Source: JABCPE02 sp963518845
GTDB taxonomy: Bacteria; Bacteroidota; Bacteroidia; Flavobacteriales; Weeksellaceae
Length of the DNA: 64,000 nt
Direction: 5' to 3'
NCBI GenBank assembly: GCA_963518845.1
Contig: CAUQKV010000001.1
Span: 1-64,000, forward strand
Shown in pieces: positions 34,953-43,570 of this stretch (the first letter of the stretch is position 1; every line of letters starts with the position of its first letter). The position numbers and the translations under genes are program-made. The notes below the pieces were generated by a model. The model saw nothing but the letters and a program-made list of their open reading frames with translations, searched no databases and was not told the origin of the DNA.

Positions 34953-35543
34953 ATGAAAAAGAAACATTCATTCTTCATGAAAGATGAAAATAATTCAGAC
35001 AGAATAGAAGGTCTTGTTGAGGCTTTTTTATCTTGGACACTTCAATGCTGTGATGCTGATAATGCTATAAAATACAATAATTATAAGTCCCATAAATATT
35101 GTAGAAAAATAGCATCTGTATTACTCTTTGGCAATCCAGATAGTTTAGATGACAATGTTTATAAGATAGAAAGAGCCAAAACATGGAGACAATGGGACAG
35201 AATAGATCTATGGGCAGAGTTTGAGATAACCAATATTGAAACTCAAGAAAAGAAAAAATATGCTCTTCTCATTGAGGTGAAAGGATATTCATCAACTCAT
35301 AGCGATCAATTAGCACGATATAAAACTATTTTTGAAAATCATTATAAAGATAAAGGTTTTAAATCAGAATTTATTTATTTCAGTTGTAAGGATAATCTAA
35401 ACGATACAGAAAAAAAAGATTGTATGGAAGCAGGCTACAGAGCCTACACTATGGATCAAGTATTTGATTTAGCAAATCCAAACAAAGATTGGGATTATAC
35501 AGGTAATGCTCTTTTTGATGAGTTTTGGTTCACTACTTGGTAA
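34953..35543 (+). CDS. PD-(D/E)XK nuclease superfamily-like protein
   Basis: A 196-residue cytoplasmic protein. The core has WDRIDLWAEFEITN near residue 88 and, 20 residues on, YALLIEVKGYSSTHSDQLAR: an acidic residue, a strand, then Glu-x-Lys, followed by a Gln-containing helix. That is the PD-(D/E)XK layout D..ExK. Helical N-terminus with EGLVEAFLSWTLQCCDADNA. Related small proteins are often restriction-like nucleases or nuclease inhibitors. No methyltransferase is beside it. The catalytic role is inferred from three residues only. Confidence 0.6.
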   Translation: MKKKHSFFMKDENNSDRIEGLVEAFLSWTLQCCDADNAIKYNNYKSHKYCRKIASVLLFGNPDSLDDNVYKIERAKTWRQWDRIDLWAEFEITNIETQEKKKYALLIEVKGYSSTHSDQLARYKTIFENHYKDKGFKSEFIYFSCKDNLNDTEKKDCMEAGYRAYTMDQVFDLANPNKDWDYTGNALFDEFWFTTW

Positions 35544-35674
35544 ATTTTTAAAGAGTTTTTAGATTTTTAGAAAACATGATAAAAATCATTATTTTTTTAA
35601 GTTCTTCAAAAAATCTTTTGGCATGCTTATTGATTTACTAAAAATGTTTTTAATTTAAATTTTATTTTACCATT

Positions 35675-36127
35675 ATGAAAAAAATGATTTTGCCTGTTTT
35701 ATTAACAGGGCTTTTCGCAGTGAGCTGTTCAAAAAAAGAAGAAGCTAAAACTGAAACTCCACAAGCTGTAGAAGCTGACAGCGCTCAGCAAGCTCAACCA
35801 GAGGAAGCTGCTAAAGCAGAAGCTCCTAAGAAGCATGTAGGTGAGTTCTCTGGAAAACTTCCATCTGCTGACGGTCCTGGTATCGAAATGAAATTAACTC
35901 TAAACGAAGATGGTTCTTTCCTTTTGGATGAAACTTATTTAGAGAAAAAAGATGGTCAGTTCAACGCTAAAGGTTCTTACGAAGTAAGCGCTGATGGTGC
36001 TTTCGTTACTCTTAAAGAAGAAGGAAACGATAAACCAAGAGTTTTCTTAGTAGAAGAAGATGCTGCTTACCTTGTTGAGAAAGTAGGTGATGCTAAAAAG
36101 CCTGAATACAAATTGGCTAAAAAATAA
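35675..36127 (+). CDS. NlpE-like lipoprotein lacking the cysteine pair
   Basis: A 150-residue lipoprotein: MKKMILPVLLTGLFAVSCSK with Cys 18, an Ala/Glu/Gln-rich linker to about residue 50, then an NlpE N-terminal-type barrel: GEFSGKLPSADGPGIEMKLT followed by LNEDGSFLLDETYLEKKDGQ and GSYEVSADGAFVTLKEEG. In NlpE proteins the corresponding loop reads LPCADCxGI; here both Cys are replaced (Ser and Gly), so the CxxC metal or disulfide function is gone. It is likely an abundant outer-membrane lipoprotein with a strong terminator behind it. Confidence 0.82.
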   Translation: MKKMILPVLLTGLFAVSCSKKEEAKTETPQAVEADSAQQAQPEEAAKAEAPKKHVGEFSGKLPSADGPGIEMKLTLNEDGSFLLDETYLEKKDGQFNAKGSYEVSADGAFVTLKEEGNDKPRVFLVEEDAAYLVEKVGDAKKPEYKLAKK

Positions 36128-36146
36128 GCTAACACTGTCTTAAACA

Positions 36147-36183
36147 AGAAAAGTCGGAGTTTTTCTCCGACTTTTCGCTTTTT
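36147..36183. terminator. Terminator after the NlpE-like gene
   Basis: AAAAGTCGGAG, TTTTT loop, CTCCGACTTTT, then T-rich. The 11-bp stem is perfect and lies between convergent genes. Confidence 0.88.
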
Positions 36184-36200
36184 AATATTTTTCTGATTTA

Positions 36201-37865
36201 TTAGCTCAGACCGCTGATATTTCCCTCTGCATCTATGGTCATTCCCTCTGCCATAGGAACTTCTGGAAGTCCTGGCATACGCATAATATCACCCAAAATA
36301 GGAATCACAAAACCAGCTCCCGCTGCGAACTCAAAACCTCTCACTGTGACATCAAAGCCTGTAGGTCTTCCTATTTTTTTCTCATCATCACTCAGTGATT
36401 TCTGCGTTTTTGCTATGCATACAGGCAGTTTATCAAATCCGAGATCCTTTATAATTTTAAGGTCAGCTTTTGCTTTCGGTGAATAGACCACGCCTTCCGC
36501 TCCGTATATTTTCTTTGCTACAGCCTCTATTTTAGCTTCTATGCTTTCTTCTAATGGATATAAAAATTTGAAATCAGGCTGCTGTTCCGTTGCCTCCACT
36601 ATTGTTTTCGCTAAATCTCTCATTCCCTCTCCTCCGTGCATAAATTCATCAGCCAAAACAGCATGAACTCCCAGCTTAGCGCATTCATCTTTCAAAAACT
36701 TGATTTCTTCCTCTGAATCCGTAGCAAAATGGTTAATCGCTACCACAGGCTGAAATCCGTAATTCTGAGCGTTTTCTATATGTTTACAAAGATTTCCGAA
36801 ACCTTTTTTCAGGTATTCTAAATTCGGGCTTCCGTATTCATCTTTTTTCGCTCCGCCATGGTATCTCAGCGCCCTGATAGTCGCCACTATCACATACGCA
36901 TCAGGTTTTAATCCTGCATATCTGCATTTAATATCAATGAACTTTTCTGCTCCTAAATCTCCACCAAAACCAGCTTCCGTAACGACATAATCACCGAGAG
37001 AAAGCCCTATTTTAGTAGCGATAATGGTATTTGTCCCCTGTGCAATATTCGCAAAAGGGCCGCCGTGAAGAATGGCAGGATTTCCCTCCAAAGTCTGAAC
37101 CAAATTAGGTTTAATGGCATCTTTCAGTAGGATTGCCATTGCGTTTTCTACCTTTAAATCTCTTGCAAAAACAGGCTTTTTATCATAGGTATAGCCGACA
37201 AAGATATTTCCTAAACGCTGTTTCAGGTCTTCAAAATCTTGGCTCAGACAGAGAATTGCCATCACCTCAGATGCAGGCGTGATATTGAAACCTTCTTCCC
37301 TTACCACACCGTTTTTATCGCCCATTCCTATGACGATCTGGCGTAGAGCTCGGTCGTTCATATCCATCACTCGCTTCCAGACAATGGTTTTTGGGTCTAT
37401 ATTTAGATTGTGTTTTTTACTTTGTAAATTATTGTCTATCAATGCAGAAAGAAGATTATTTGCCTTTTCCACTGCCGAAAAATCTCCTGTAAAATGCAGG
37501 TTGATATCCGCCATTGGGATAACTTGGGCATATCCTCCCCCTGCGGCACCGCCTTTGCTCCCGAAAACAGGCCCTAAACTAGGCTCACGAAGCACCAAAA
37601 CTGCTTTTTTACCGATTTTATTCAGTCCATCACAAAGCCCCACCGAAACAGTGGTCTTCCCCTCTCCTGCCGGCGTGGGATTGATAGCTGTCACCAAAAT
37701 CAATTTTGATTTTTTAATTTTTTCTTCATCGATGTATTTTAGAGGGATTTTGGCTTTGTGTCTGCCATAGTATTCTAAATCTTCCTCCTCAATAGCAATT
37801 TTGTCTGCGATTTCTCTAATGGGTCTGATGTCCGCACTTTGTGCAATCTGTATGTCTGTTTTCAC
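36201..37865 (-). CDS. fhs: Formate--tetrahydrofolate ligase
   Basis: Fhs makes 10-formyltetrahydrofolate from formate, ATP and tetrahydrofolate, feeding one-carbon metabolism. The 554-residue length is normal. NPTPAGEGKTTVSVGLCDGL near residue 63 is the P-loop; REPSLGPVFGSKGGAAGGGY near 93, ATDSEEEIKFLKDECAKLG and EFMHGGEGMRDLAKTIVEAT are conserved family blocks, and the C-terminus GRPTGFDVTVRGFEFAAGAG carries the folate region. Cytoplasmic, monocistronic, with a -7 box only 18 bases upstream of the start codon. Confidence 0.96.
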   Translation of the reverse strand: MKTDIQIAQSADIRPIREIADKIAIEEEDLEYYGRHKAKIPLKYIDEEKIKKSKLILVTAINPTPAGEGKTTVSVGLCDGLNKIGKKAVLVLREPSLGPVFGSKGGAAGGGYAQVIPMADINLHFTGDFSAVEKANNLLSALIDNNLQSKKHNLNIDPKTIVWKRVMDMNDRALRQIVIGMGDKNGVVREEGFNITPASEVMAILCLSQDFEDLKQRLGNIFVGYTYDKKPVFARDLKVENAMAILLKDAIKPNLVQTLEGNPAILHGGPFANIAQGTNTIIATKIGLSLGDYVVTEAGFGGDLGAEKFIDIKCRYAGLKPDAYVIVATIRALRYHGGAKKDEYGSPNLEYLKKGFGNLCKHIENAQNYGFQPVVAINHFATDSEEEIKFLKDECAKLGVHAVLADEFMHGGEGMRDLAKTIVEATEQQPDFKFLYPLEESIEAKIEAVAKKIYGAEGVVYSPKAKADLKIIKDLGFDKLPVCIAKTQKSLSDDEKKIGRPTGFDVTVRGFEFAAGAGFVIPILGDIMRMPGLPEVPMAEGMTIDAEGNISGLS

Positions 37866-37882
37866 AATAATTTTGTTTCTTA

Positions 37883-37890
37883 CAAATCTA
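37883..37890 (-). promoter_or_regulatory. Promoter -7 box of fhs
   Basis: Leftward TAGATTTG fits TAnnTTTG; the leader would be only about 10 bases. Confidence 0.5.
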
Positions 37891-37947
37891 TAAAAATTTG
37901 ATTTAAAATTAAAAAAAATTTATAGCGAATTAAAATATTAAAATCCC

Positions 37948-37955
37948 TAAATTTG
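37948..37955 (+). promoter_or_regulatory. Possible promoter -7 box of the ABC ATPase gene
   Basis: TAAATTTG fits TAnnTTTG, 57 bases before ATG 38012. Confidence 0.42.
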
Positions 37956-38011
37956 TAGGCTGTCTATTTTGAAGAATTTTTGTATTTTCGCCAAATATTT
38001 TTGAATTCACT

Positions 38012-38710
38012 ATGTCTTTACAAATTACTAATCTAACTAAAAAATTCGGTGAACAAACAGCACTGAATAACATCAACCTCAGCATTGAAAAGAACGAAAT
38101 CGTGGGACTTCTCGGGCCAAACGGAGCAGGGAAATCCACGCTGATGAAATCCATCACAGGTGTAGTGAAAATAGATGAGGGCGAGATTTTGTTCAACAAC
38201 AAAGATATCACTCAATATCCGATAGAAAGCAAGAAAAACATCGGTTTTCTGCCAGAAAACAATCCGCTTTACCAAGAAATGTTCGTAAAGGAATATCTGA
38301 ATTTCGTGGCTGATATCCACAAGATACCAAGCGAAAGAATAGATGAAGTCATCGAGCTGGTAGGCATCACTCCCGAAAAATCCAAAAAGATTTCCCAGCT
38401 CTCTAAAGGGTATAAACAGAGAGTGGGACTGGCACAGGCGATTCTCCACCAGCCAGATTTGCTTATCTTGGACGAGCCTACGAACGGACTAGACCCTAAC
38501 CAAATCATAGAAATCCGAAATGTGATAAAAGAAATCGGTAAGGAAAAAACCATCATCCTTTCCACGCATATCATGCAGGAAGTGGAGGCACTCTGCTCTC
38601 GTGTTATCCTCATCCACAAGGGAAATATCCTGCAAGACACCTCTATAGAGGAGTTCAAAGGGCGATACAGCAATCTGGAAGAAGCATTCCAGAGCTATAC
38701 TAACGGATAA
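38012..38710 (+). CDS. ABC transporter ATP-binding protein (GldA-like)
   Basis: A 232-residue ABC ATPase. Walker A is LLGPNGAGKSTLMKSITG near residue 37, the signature is ISQLSKGYKQRVGLAQAILH near 135, Walker B LLILDEPTNGLDPNQIIEI near 155, and ILSTHIMQEVEALCSRV the His loop. The overall pattern resembles the GldA/CcmA-like family of flavobacterial exporters, though GldA is longer by memory. No permease gene lies beside it, so its membrane partner (gldFG-like or other) would be elsewhere. Involvement in gliding or type IX secretion is possible but unproven. Confidence 0.82.
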   Translation: MSLQITNLTKKFGEQTALNNINLSIEKNEIVGLLGPNGAGKSTLMKSITGVVKIDEGEILFNNKDITQYPIESKKNIGFLPENNPLYQEMFVKEYLNFVADIHKIPSERIDEVIELVGITPEKSKKISQLSKGYKQRVGLAQAILHQPDLLILDEPTNGLDPNQIIEIRNVIKEIGKEKTIILSTHIMQEVEALCSRVILIHKGNILQDTSIEEFKGRYSNLEEAFQSYTNG

Positions 38711-38731
38711 TTTTTTTTCATTTTTTATTGT

Positions 38732-38770
38732 AAAATAGCTTGTCAATTTTAGGGACAAGCTATTTTTATT
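38732..38770 (+). terminator. Terminator after the ABC ATPase gene
   Basis: AAATAGCTTGTC, loop, GACAAGCTATTTTTATTT: a 12-bp stem and T-rich tail. Confidence 0.85.
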
Positions 38771-38861
38771 TCTAAAATATCCATCTTCTCTAATTTCATA
38801 GAGTTCAAAAAAATTCGTAAATTTCCAATGTTTTTCTTGTTTTATAAAAAATCATAAAATC

Positions 38862-39782
38862 ATGGGACATTCACACGAGGGACACTGCCACCACCATAGC
38901 GTGAGCAGTCTGGAAAATATCAACAGGGCGTTTTACATCGGTATCGGTCTGAATCTGCTCTACACCATAATAGAATTTGGGGTCGGTTTTAAAATCAATT
39001 CTTTGGCTTTAATCTCTGATGCGAGCCACAATCTGAGCGATGTCGCCAGCCTAGGGATTTCGCTGGTCGGTATCATTCTTGCCCAAAAAGCCAGCACGCA
39101 CAGCCTGACTTACGGCTACAAAAAAGCCTCTATCTTGGCTTCACTTATCAATGCTATTCTGCTGGTATTCATTGTCTTTAAAATCATCATAGAAGCTGTG
39201 GAACGGCTGAATACACCGCCTCAAATGGAGAGCAGCGGCATCATCATCACTGCTGCGATAGGCGTGATTATCAATGCTATTTCGGCGTTTCTTTTTTATA
39301 AAGGACAAAAACACGACATCAACATCAAAGGGGCTTTTCTGCACCTGATGGTAGATGCTTTGGTTTCGGTGGGCGTGATTATCTCTGGGGTGATTATCTA
39401 TTTCACAGGCTGGAATCTCGCGGATGTGGTGATTAGTTTCATCATCGCTGTGGTGATTTTGATTTCTACTTGGGGACTTTTGACAGAAAGCGTTAAACTC
39501 AGCCTAAACGGCGTGCCAGAGGGCATTAACCCTAATGAAATCCAGAAACTAATAGAGGAAATCCCTGCCGTAGAAGACACCCACCACCTCCATATATGGG
39601 CAATGAGCAGCTCCGAAAACGCCCTGACCGTCCATCTGGTGGTAAATGAGGGTATAAGTTTCCAAGAAATGGAGCAAATAAAAAAAGAACTCCGCCACAA
39701 GCTGGAACATCACAACATCCAGCATTCTACCTTTGAGATAGAAAGCTCTGGCTGTAAATGCGACCAAGAGTTTTGTAAGTAA
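38862..39782 (+). CDS. Cation diffusion facilitator (zinc/cobalt/cadmium efflux)
   Basis: A 306-residue CDF antiporter of the CzcD/ZitB type. A His-rich start (MGHSHEGHCHHHSVSS) is a metal-loading tail. Six helices follow; the transport-site motif DASHNLSDVASLGISLVG lies in helix 2 near residue 50 and HLMVDALVSVGVIISGV in helix 5 near 165. The cytoplasmic C-terminal domain has IPAVEDTHHLHIWAMSSSEN (metal-binding His), and the tail ends with a Cys-rich GCKCDQEFCK. It exports divalent metal in exchange for protons. No metal regulator is adjacent. Confidence 0.94.
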   Translation: MGHSHEGHCHHHSVSSLENINRAFYIGIGLNLLYTIIEFGVGFKINSLALISDASHNLSDVASLGISLVGIILAQKASTHSLTYGYKKASILASLINAILLVFIVFKIIIEAVERLNTPPQMESSGIIITAAIGVIINAISAFLFYKGQKHDINIKGAFLHLMVDALVSVGVIISGVIIYFTGWNLADVVISFIIAVVILISTWGLLTESVKLSLNGVPEGINPNEIQKLIEEIPAVEDTHHLHIWAMSSSENALTVHLVVNEGISFQEMEQIKKELRHKLEHHNIQHSTFEIESSGCKCDQEFCK

Positions 39783-39784
39783 CA

Positions 39785-39820
39785 AAAACAGCCGCTCACA
39801 TCGGAACGGCTGTTTTTATT
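39785..39820. terminator. Terminator between the CDF gene and the binding-lipoprotein gene
   Basis: AAAACAGCCG, 12-base loop, CGGCTGTTTT with T residues; convergent genes share it. Confidence 0.85.
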
Positions 39821-39825
39821 TGTAA

Positions 39826-40800
39826 TTATTGTTTGTTTTGATATAAAATTTTATTCAATCGGATGATGAAATCCACATTCCTTACTCCTGGGGTCACATC
39901 TTCCAGATCTATTTTATATACCTGATTATTCCTCACTGCATTGGTGTTTTTCAAGACAGGATCGGTTTTGAAGAAGTTGATTTTCTCCTCTATCGGCTCT
40001 GGACGGGACTGAATGTCTATGATGAAAATAGCATCTGGATTTCGCTCTAAAACACTCTCAGGCGTCACGAACTCAAATCTTTTATCCAAATCTGCATAGA
40101 TATTTATCCCATGAGCTTTATTGACAAGGTCTGTCGCCAAAGCACTAAAAGCCGCCACTCCTCCTTTATACGAAAGTATCAGAACCTTTTTCTTTTCGCC
40201 ATCTTTTGGAACTACTAAATCCTTTTGGGCTTCATTATATTTGTTTTTCAGCTTAGTGACAAGTGCTTCGGCTCTGTCTGGAACATTAAAAATTTTACCC
40301 AATAGAATAATATCATCATAGACATCATCCAGTGTAGGATTTTGGATATCATCCAAACTTCTAAGGTTATAAGGCGCTATTCCCAATTTCATCAAATCTT
40401 CTGGTGAGCCCGCCGTTTCTTCATTAATATTTCCTGCCGCAAAGTCTGGCTTTGCAAGTAAGAAAGCCTCTTTATTCATCCTAAAACCGTGACCTTTCAG
40501 TTTCTGAGGCACCTTTTCATAGGCTTCTCTATACTCAGGAAGAAGCTCTCCCTCTGTACTTCCTATGATAATTCTGTCCTCCAATCCCAATGCGAGAAGA
40601 ATCTCCGTAGTATATGGATTAAACAGCGCTGCTCTCTGAGGCGGTGTCGTGATGACTACGGGAACATCCCTGTCAGCATCTTTATAAATGTATTCTACTC
40701 TATTTTCTTGTTTGGTATCAGCCTTTGCTGCGGCATCTTTTTTTTCTGAACAAGACAGCACCGCTACGGCAGTCAAAGCCAAAAACAATTGTTTTTTCAT
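39826..40800 (-). CDS. Iron-siderophore (TroA/BtuF-type) ABC substrate-binding lipoprotein
   Basis: A 324-residue lipoprotein: MKKQLFLALTAVAVLSCSEK with Cys 17. The fold is two lobes joined by a long helix: PVVITTPPQRAALFNPYTTE opens lobe 1, LLALGLEDRIIIGSTEGELL and GHGFRMNKEAFLLAKPDFAA follow, then FVTPESVLERNPDAIFIIDI in lobe 2. This is the helical-backbone periplasmic-binding family for iron-siderophores, haem or cobalamin. It is 20 bases downstream of a siderophore receptor gene and probably in its operon. No permease or ATPase gene is in the unit. Confidence 0.88.
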   Translation of the reverse strand: MKKQLFLALTAVAVLSCSEKKDAAAKADTKQENRVEYIYKDADRDVPVVITTPPQRAALFNPYTTEILLALGLEDRIIIGSTEGELLPEYREAYEKVPQKLKGHGFRMNKEAFLLAKPDFAAGNINEETAGSPEDLMKLGIAPYNLRSLDDIQNPTLDDVYDDIILLGKIFNVPDRAEALVTKLKNKYNEAQKDLVVPKDGEKKKVLILSYKGGVAAFSALATDLVNKAHGINIYADLDKRFEFVTPESVLERNPDAIFIIDIQSRPEPIEEKINFFKTDPVLKNTNAVRNNQVYKIDLEDVTPGVRNVDFIIRLNKILYQNKQ

Positions 40801-40820
40801 GAAACTATATTTTAAAATTA

Positions 40821-43409
40821 TTAGAAACTGTATTTTACATTAAACATCACATTTCTAGGCGTTCCAGGGAATAGTCTTGTGTAGTCAAACGCCCCGCCCC
40901 AGTATGTTTTGTTAAATAAATTTCCTACATTCACAGCCAGCTGCATTTTGTTTAATTTATAATAAACTGCTGCATCTACCACTACATAAGAAGGAATAGA
41001 TAGAGTCCTGTCTGCCCATGCTATTCTATCTCCTACATAGTTTCCTCCTAATCCTATTCCGAAATTTTTCAGCGCTCCTTCCTCGAAATTATATCTTGTC
41101 CATAAGTTAAAGCTGTGTTTAGGCGTGTTTCCACTTCTGTATCTTTCACCATTTTCTGTCATATGAGCATCGATGAAAGAATATCCAGCATTAACCTGCC
41201 AGTTTGGTAAAATTCTACCAATGACCTCCATCTCTATCCCTTGAGAACGCTGATCACCTCCTTCTATCTTTAATGCATCATTATCATTAGGATCATCCAT
41301 CAATACATTTTGCTGATGAATATTAAAATAAGCAATGTTTGCATTCAGTTTTCCATCCAGCCATTCTGTTTTCAGTCCTCCTTCCAGCATTTTAGATGTC
41401 ATCGGCGAGAATGGACCTCCATAAGCTGTAGTTCCTAAATAAGCATTGGTCTGCACCTCAAATCCTTCTATATATGATGCATATACATTCATGTTTTTAG
41501 TCGCCTCATAGATAACGCCTAATCTCTTCAGCAGTTTGTGCTGTTTTGTGGCAGCTTCATTTTTAAGTTTATAATTCGTTTTATCTAAATACCATTCTTG
41601 TCTGATACCGAAATTAACGATAAATTTTCCATAACTCATTTGATTCATTAAATAAGCTCCATTGGTCATAAAATACAAAGGAGTTATTTCTAATCTTTGG
41701 AAAACATAATCATTCAGATTCGCTACATAGTATTTAGGATTTTGTAAATCAAAATGAGGTACATTTGGCACAGGGTTCCCATTAGCATCGGTTACATAAT
41801 CACTAGCCTTAGTTTTGTCAAACTTATTGGCAACTTTTCCGTTTGTCAATCTGTATCCTCTCGCTCTATTCCATCCTCCATTTCTACTCACTTCAAAAGC
41901 GCTCAGGTCATACCCTGCAACCATTTTGTTTTTCAGGTTTCCGATATTAAAATCAAAATTAAAATATGCGCTAAAGTTATCCGAGTATGTCTTTTGTCTT
42001 CTTTGAGAAACCTGCATTTCTACCAAAGTAGGTATAGCCTTCCCTGTAATATCTTGAGCAAATTTATTAGCCGTTCTATGCTCTAGTAAATCTTCATCCC
42101 AGATATGTTTCATATAGGACATATTGAGCCCCACTTTATCTGAGAACTTATGCGAAAGGCTACTCATCACCGTGAAATTCAGGTTTTTATTGTAGTCATT
42201 AGAAGCTCCTATGGCAAAGCTTATAGGTGTGGTATGCAGATTGGCGCTTTGTCCTTTCTTTACCCCAAAAATAGGCTGTCCTCGGTCTAGTTTAGTATCA
42301 GTATTAGTCAATACCAATTCTAAATTTACTCTTGTTTTTTCATTAGGGATATAGCTGATCGTAGGCGCTATCATATAAGACTTACTTCCTTGTAAATCCC
42401 TGAAACTCTGTGAGTTTTCATACCCTAAATTCAAACGATATAGTAAAGTTTTTGATTTTTCTAACGGCCCCGTAAAATCCAAAGTGCTTCTCACTGTTCC
42501 ATAGCTTCCTATCGTAAGGTCTACTTCTTTTCTGGCAACACTCAAAGGTTTTTTAGTCACCATGTTGATAGTTCCCCCTGCATTAGCACTCGCAAAAGTG
42601 ATACTCGCAGGACCTTTGATAACTTCTATTCTCTCCAAGTTAATCGTCATCGGCGGTGAAATATAGCTCACAAAAGCTGTCATCCCATTGATTAGCCTGT
42701 TATTATCTCTGTTTCCCCATCCTTGGGTAACCCCTCTAATCGCATAGTGGCTGTAATAACTGGTGGCATTCACCCCTGTCACATTCTTCAGTGCATCTCC
42801 TATCATAAAGACCTGTCTATCAGACAAAAGCTCCTTAGTAACGGTAGAGATTGACTGGGCCACTTCCATATTTTTAAGGGCAATTTTAGAAGAAGAGAAA
42901 GAATAATCACTATTATAGTCTTTTCTAGCTCTACCTACTATCTCTACTGTTTGTAGCACATGTTCTTTGCCATCTTCTTTATTATTTTTTGACTTAGGAT
43001 TAGTAGGATCTTCCTGTTCTGGATTATTTTCAGGATTATTTTCTGCTAATTGTTCTTCCTTTATTTCTTGTTTAGGCTCTTCTATATTAGGTGTGCTATC
43101 TACTTTATTTTCATTTATAATGATATCTCCAAGGTCTAATGTTTCACTATCCGTTATCATTATATTTCTATCCGATAGAATATTCGTATTTTCTACCACT
43201 TGTAGCGTATAAATTCCTCCTTCTGGAAGAAGTATACTAAACGCACCTTTTTCATCAACTGGATAAACCAATTCCTTTCCTTCCTTTTTCACCAATACTT
43301 TCAATGATGAAACAGAAGGTGTTTCCTGCACTATTCTTCCTTTAATAGTCTGGCTATAAGCCATTGCGGAAAACAATAAACTTGAAATCAATAATACTTT
43401 TTTATTCAT
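40821..43409 (-). CDS. TonB-dependent siderophore receptor
   Basis: An 862-residue outer-membrane receptor. Signal peptide MNKKVLLISSLLFSAMAYSQ; residues 20-105 form a carboxypeptidase-regulatory-like beta domain (IKGRIVQETPSVSSLKVLVK); a Glu/Asn/Pro-rich linker spans about 108-150; the plug has NMEVAQSISTVTKELLSDRQ, MIGDALKNVTGVNATSYYSH and LERIEVIKGPASITFASANA; the barrel ends with NVMFNVKYSF, a typical C-terminal Phe. The plug pattern is that of FhuA/FpvA-type siderophore receptors. It works with the binding lipoprotein downstream. Iron control by Fur is expected but no Fur box is obvious to me. Confidence 0.93.
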   Translation of the reverse strand: MNKKVLLISSLLFSAMAYSQTIKGRIVQETPSVSSLKVLVKKEGKELVYPVDEKGAFSILLPEGGIYTLQVVENTNILSDRNIMITDSETLDLGDIIINENKVDSTPNIEEPKQEIKEEQLAENNPENNPEQEDPTNPKSKNNKEDGKEHVLQTVEIVGRARKDYNSDYSFSSSKIALKNMEVAQSISTVTKELLSDRQVFMIGDALKNVTGVNATSYYSHYAIRGVTQGWGNRDNNRLINGMTAFVSYISPPMTINLERIEVIKGPASITFASANAGGTINMVTKKPLSVARKEVDLTIGSYGTVRSTLDFTGPLEKSKTLLYRLNLGYENSQSFRDLQGSKSYMIAPTISYIPNEKTRVNLELVLTNTDTKLDRGQPIFGVKKGQSANLHTTPISFAIGASNDYNKNLNFTVMSSLSHKFSDKVGLNMSYMKHIWDEDLLEHRTANKFAQDITGKAIPTLVEMQVSQRRQKTYSDNFSAYFNFDFNIGNLKNKMVAGYDLSAFEVSRNGGWNRARGYRLTNGKVANKFDKTKASDYVTDANGNPVPNVPHFDLQNPKYYVANLNDYVFQRLEITPLYFMTNGAYLMNQMSYGKFIVNFGIRQEWYLDKTNYKLKNEAATKQHKLLKRLGVIYEATKNMNVYASYIEGFEVQTNAYLGTTAYGGPFSPMTSKMLEGGLKTEWLDGKLNANIAYFNIHQQNVLMDDPNDNDALKIEGGDQRSQGIEMEVIGRILPNWQVNAGYSFIDAHMTENGERYRSGNTPKHSFNLWTRYNFEEGALKNFGIGLGGNYVGDRIAWADRTLSIPSYVVVDAAVYYKLNKMQLAVNVGNLFNKTYWGGAFDYTRLFPGTPRNVMFNVKYSF

Positions 43410-43448
43410 AAAATGATATTTTTGCTACTTTTTTAAATAAAATTCGCA

Positions 43449-43456
43449 CAAAAGTA
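43449..43456 (-). promoter_or_regulatory. Promoter -7 box of the siderophore receptor operon
   Basis: Leftward TACTTTTG fits TAnnTTTG, 40 bases before the start codon. Confidence 0.5.
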
Positions 43457-43510
43457 ACATATTTTTTCTAATTTGTATTATTTTAAATCATGAAAAATAT
43501 CATTATTTTA

Positions 43511-43552
43511 TAAAAAAATAACACTCCTAAAAATTTTTAGAAGTGTTATTTG
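43511..43552 (-). terminator. Rho-independent terminator of gyrB
   Basis: Read leftward: AAATAACACTTCTAAAAATT pairs with its partner AGGAGTGTTATTT, followed by T residues. Confidence 0.82.
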
Positions 43553-43570
43553 GTATGGTTTTATATTTTC

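Noticed and set aside
37279..37770. Rightward 163-codon open frame opposite fhs
   Set aside because: Antisense to the P-loop and folate motifs of fhs; composition is typical of a shadow frame.
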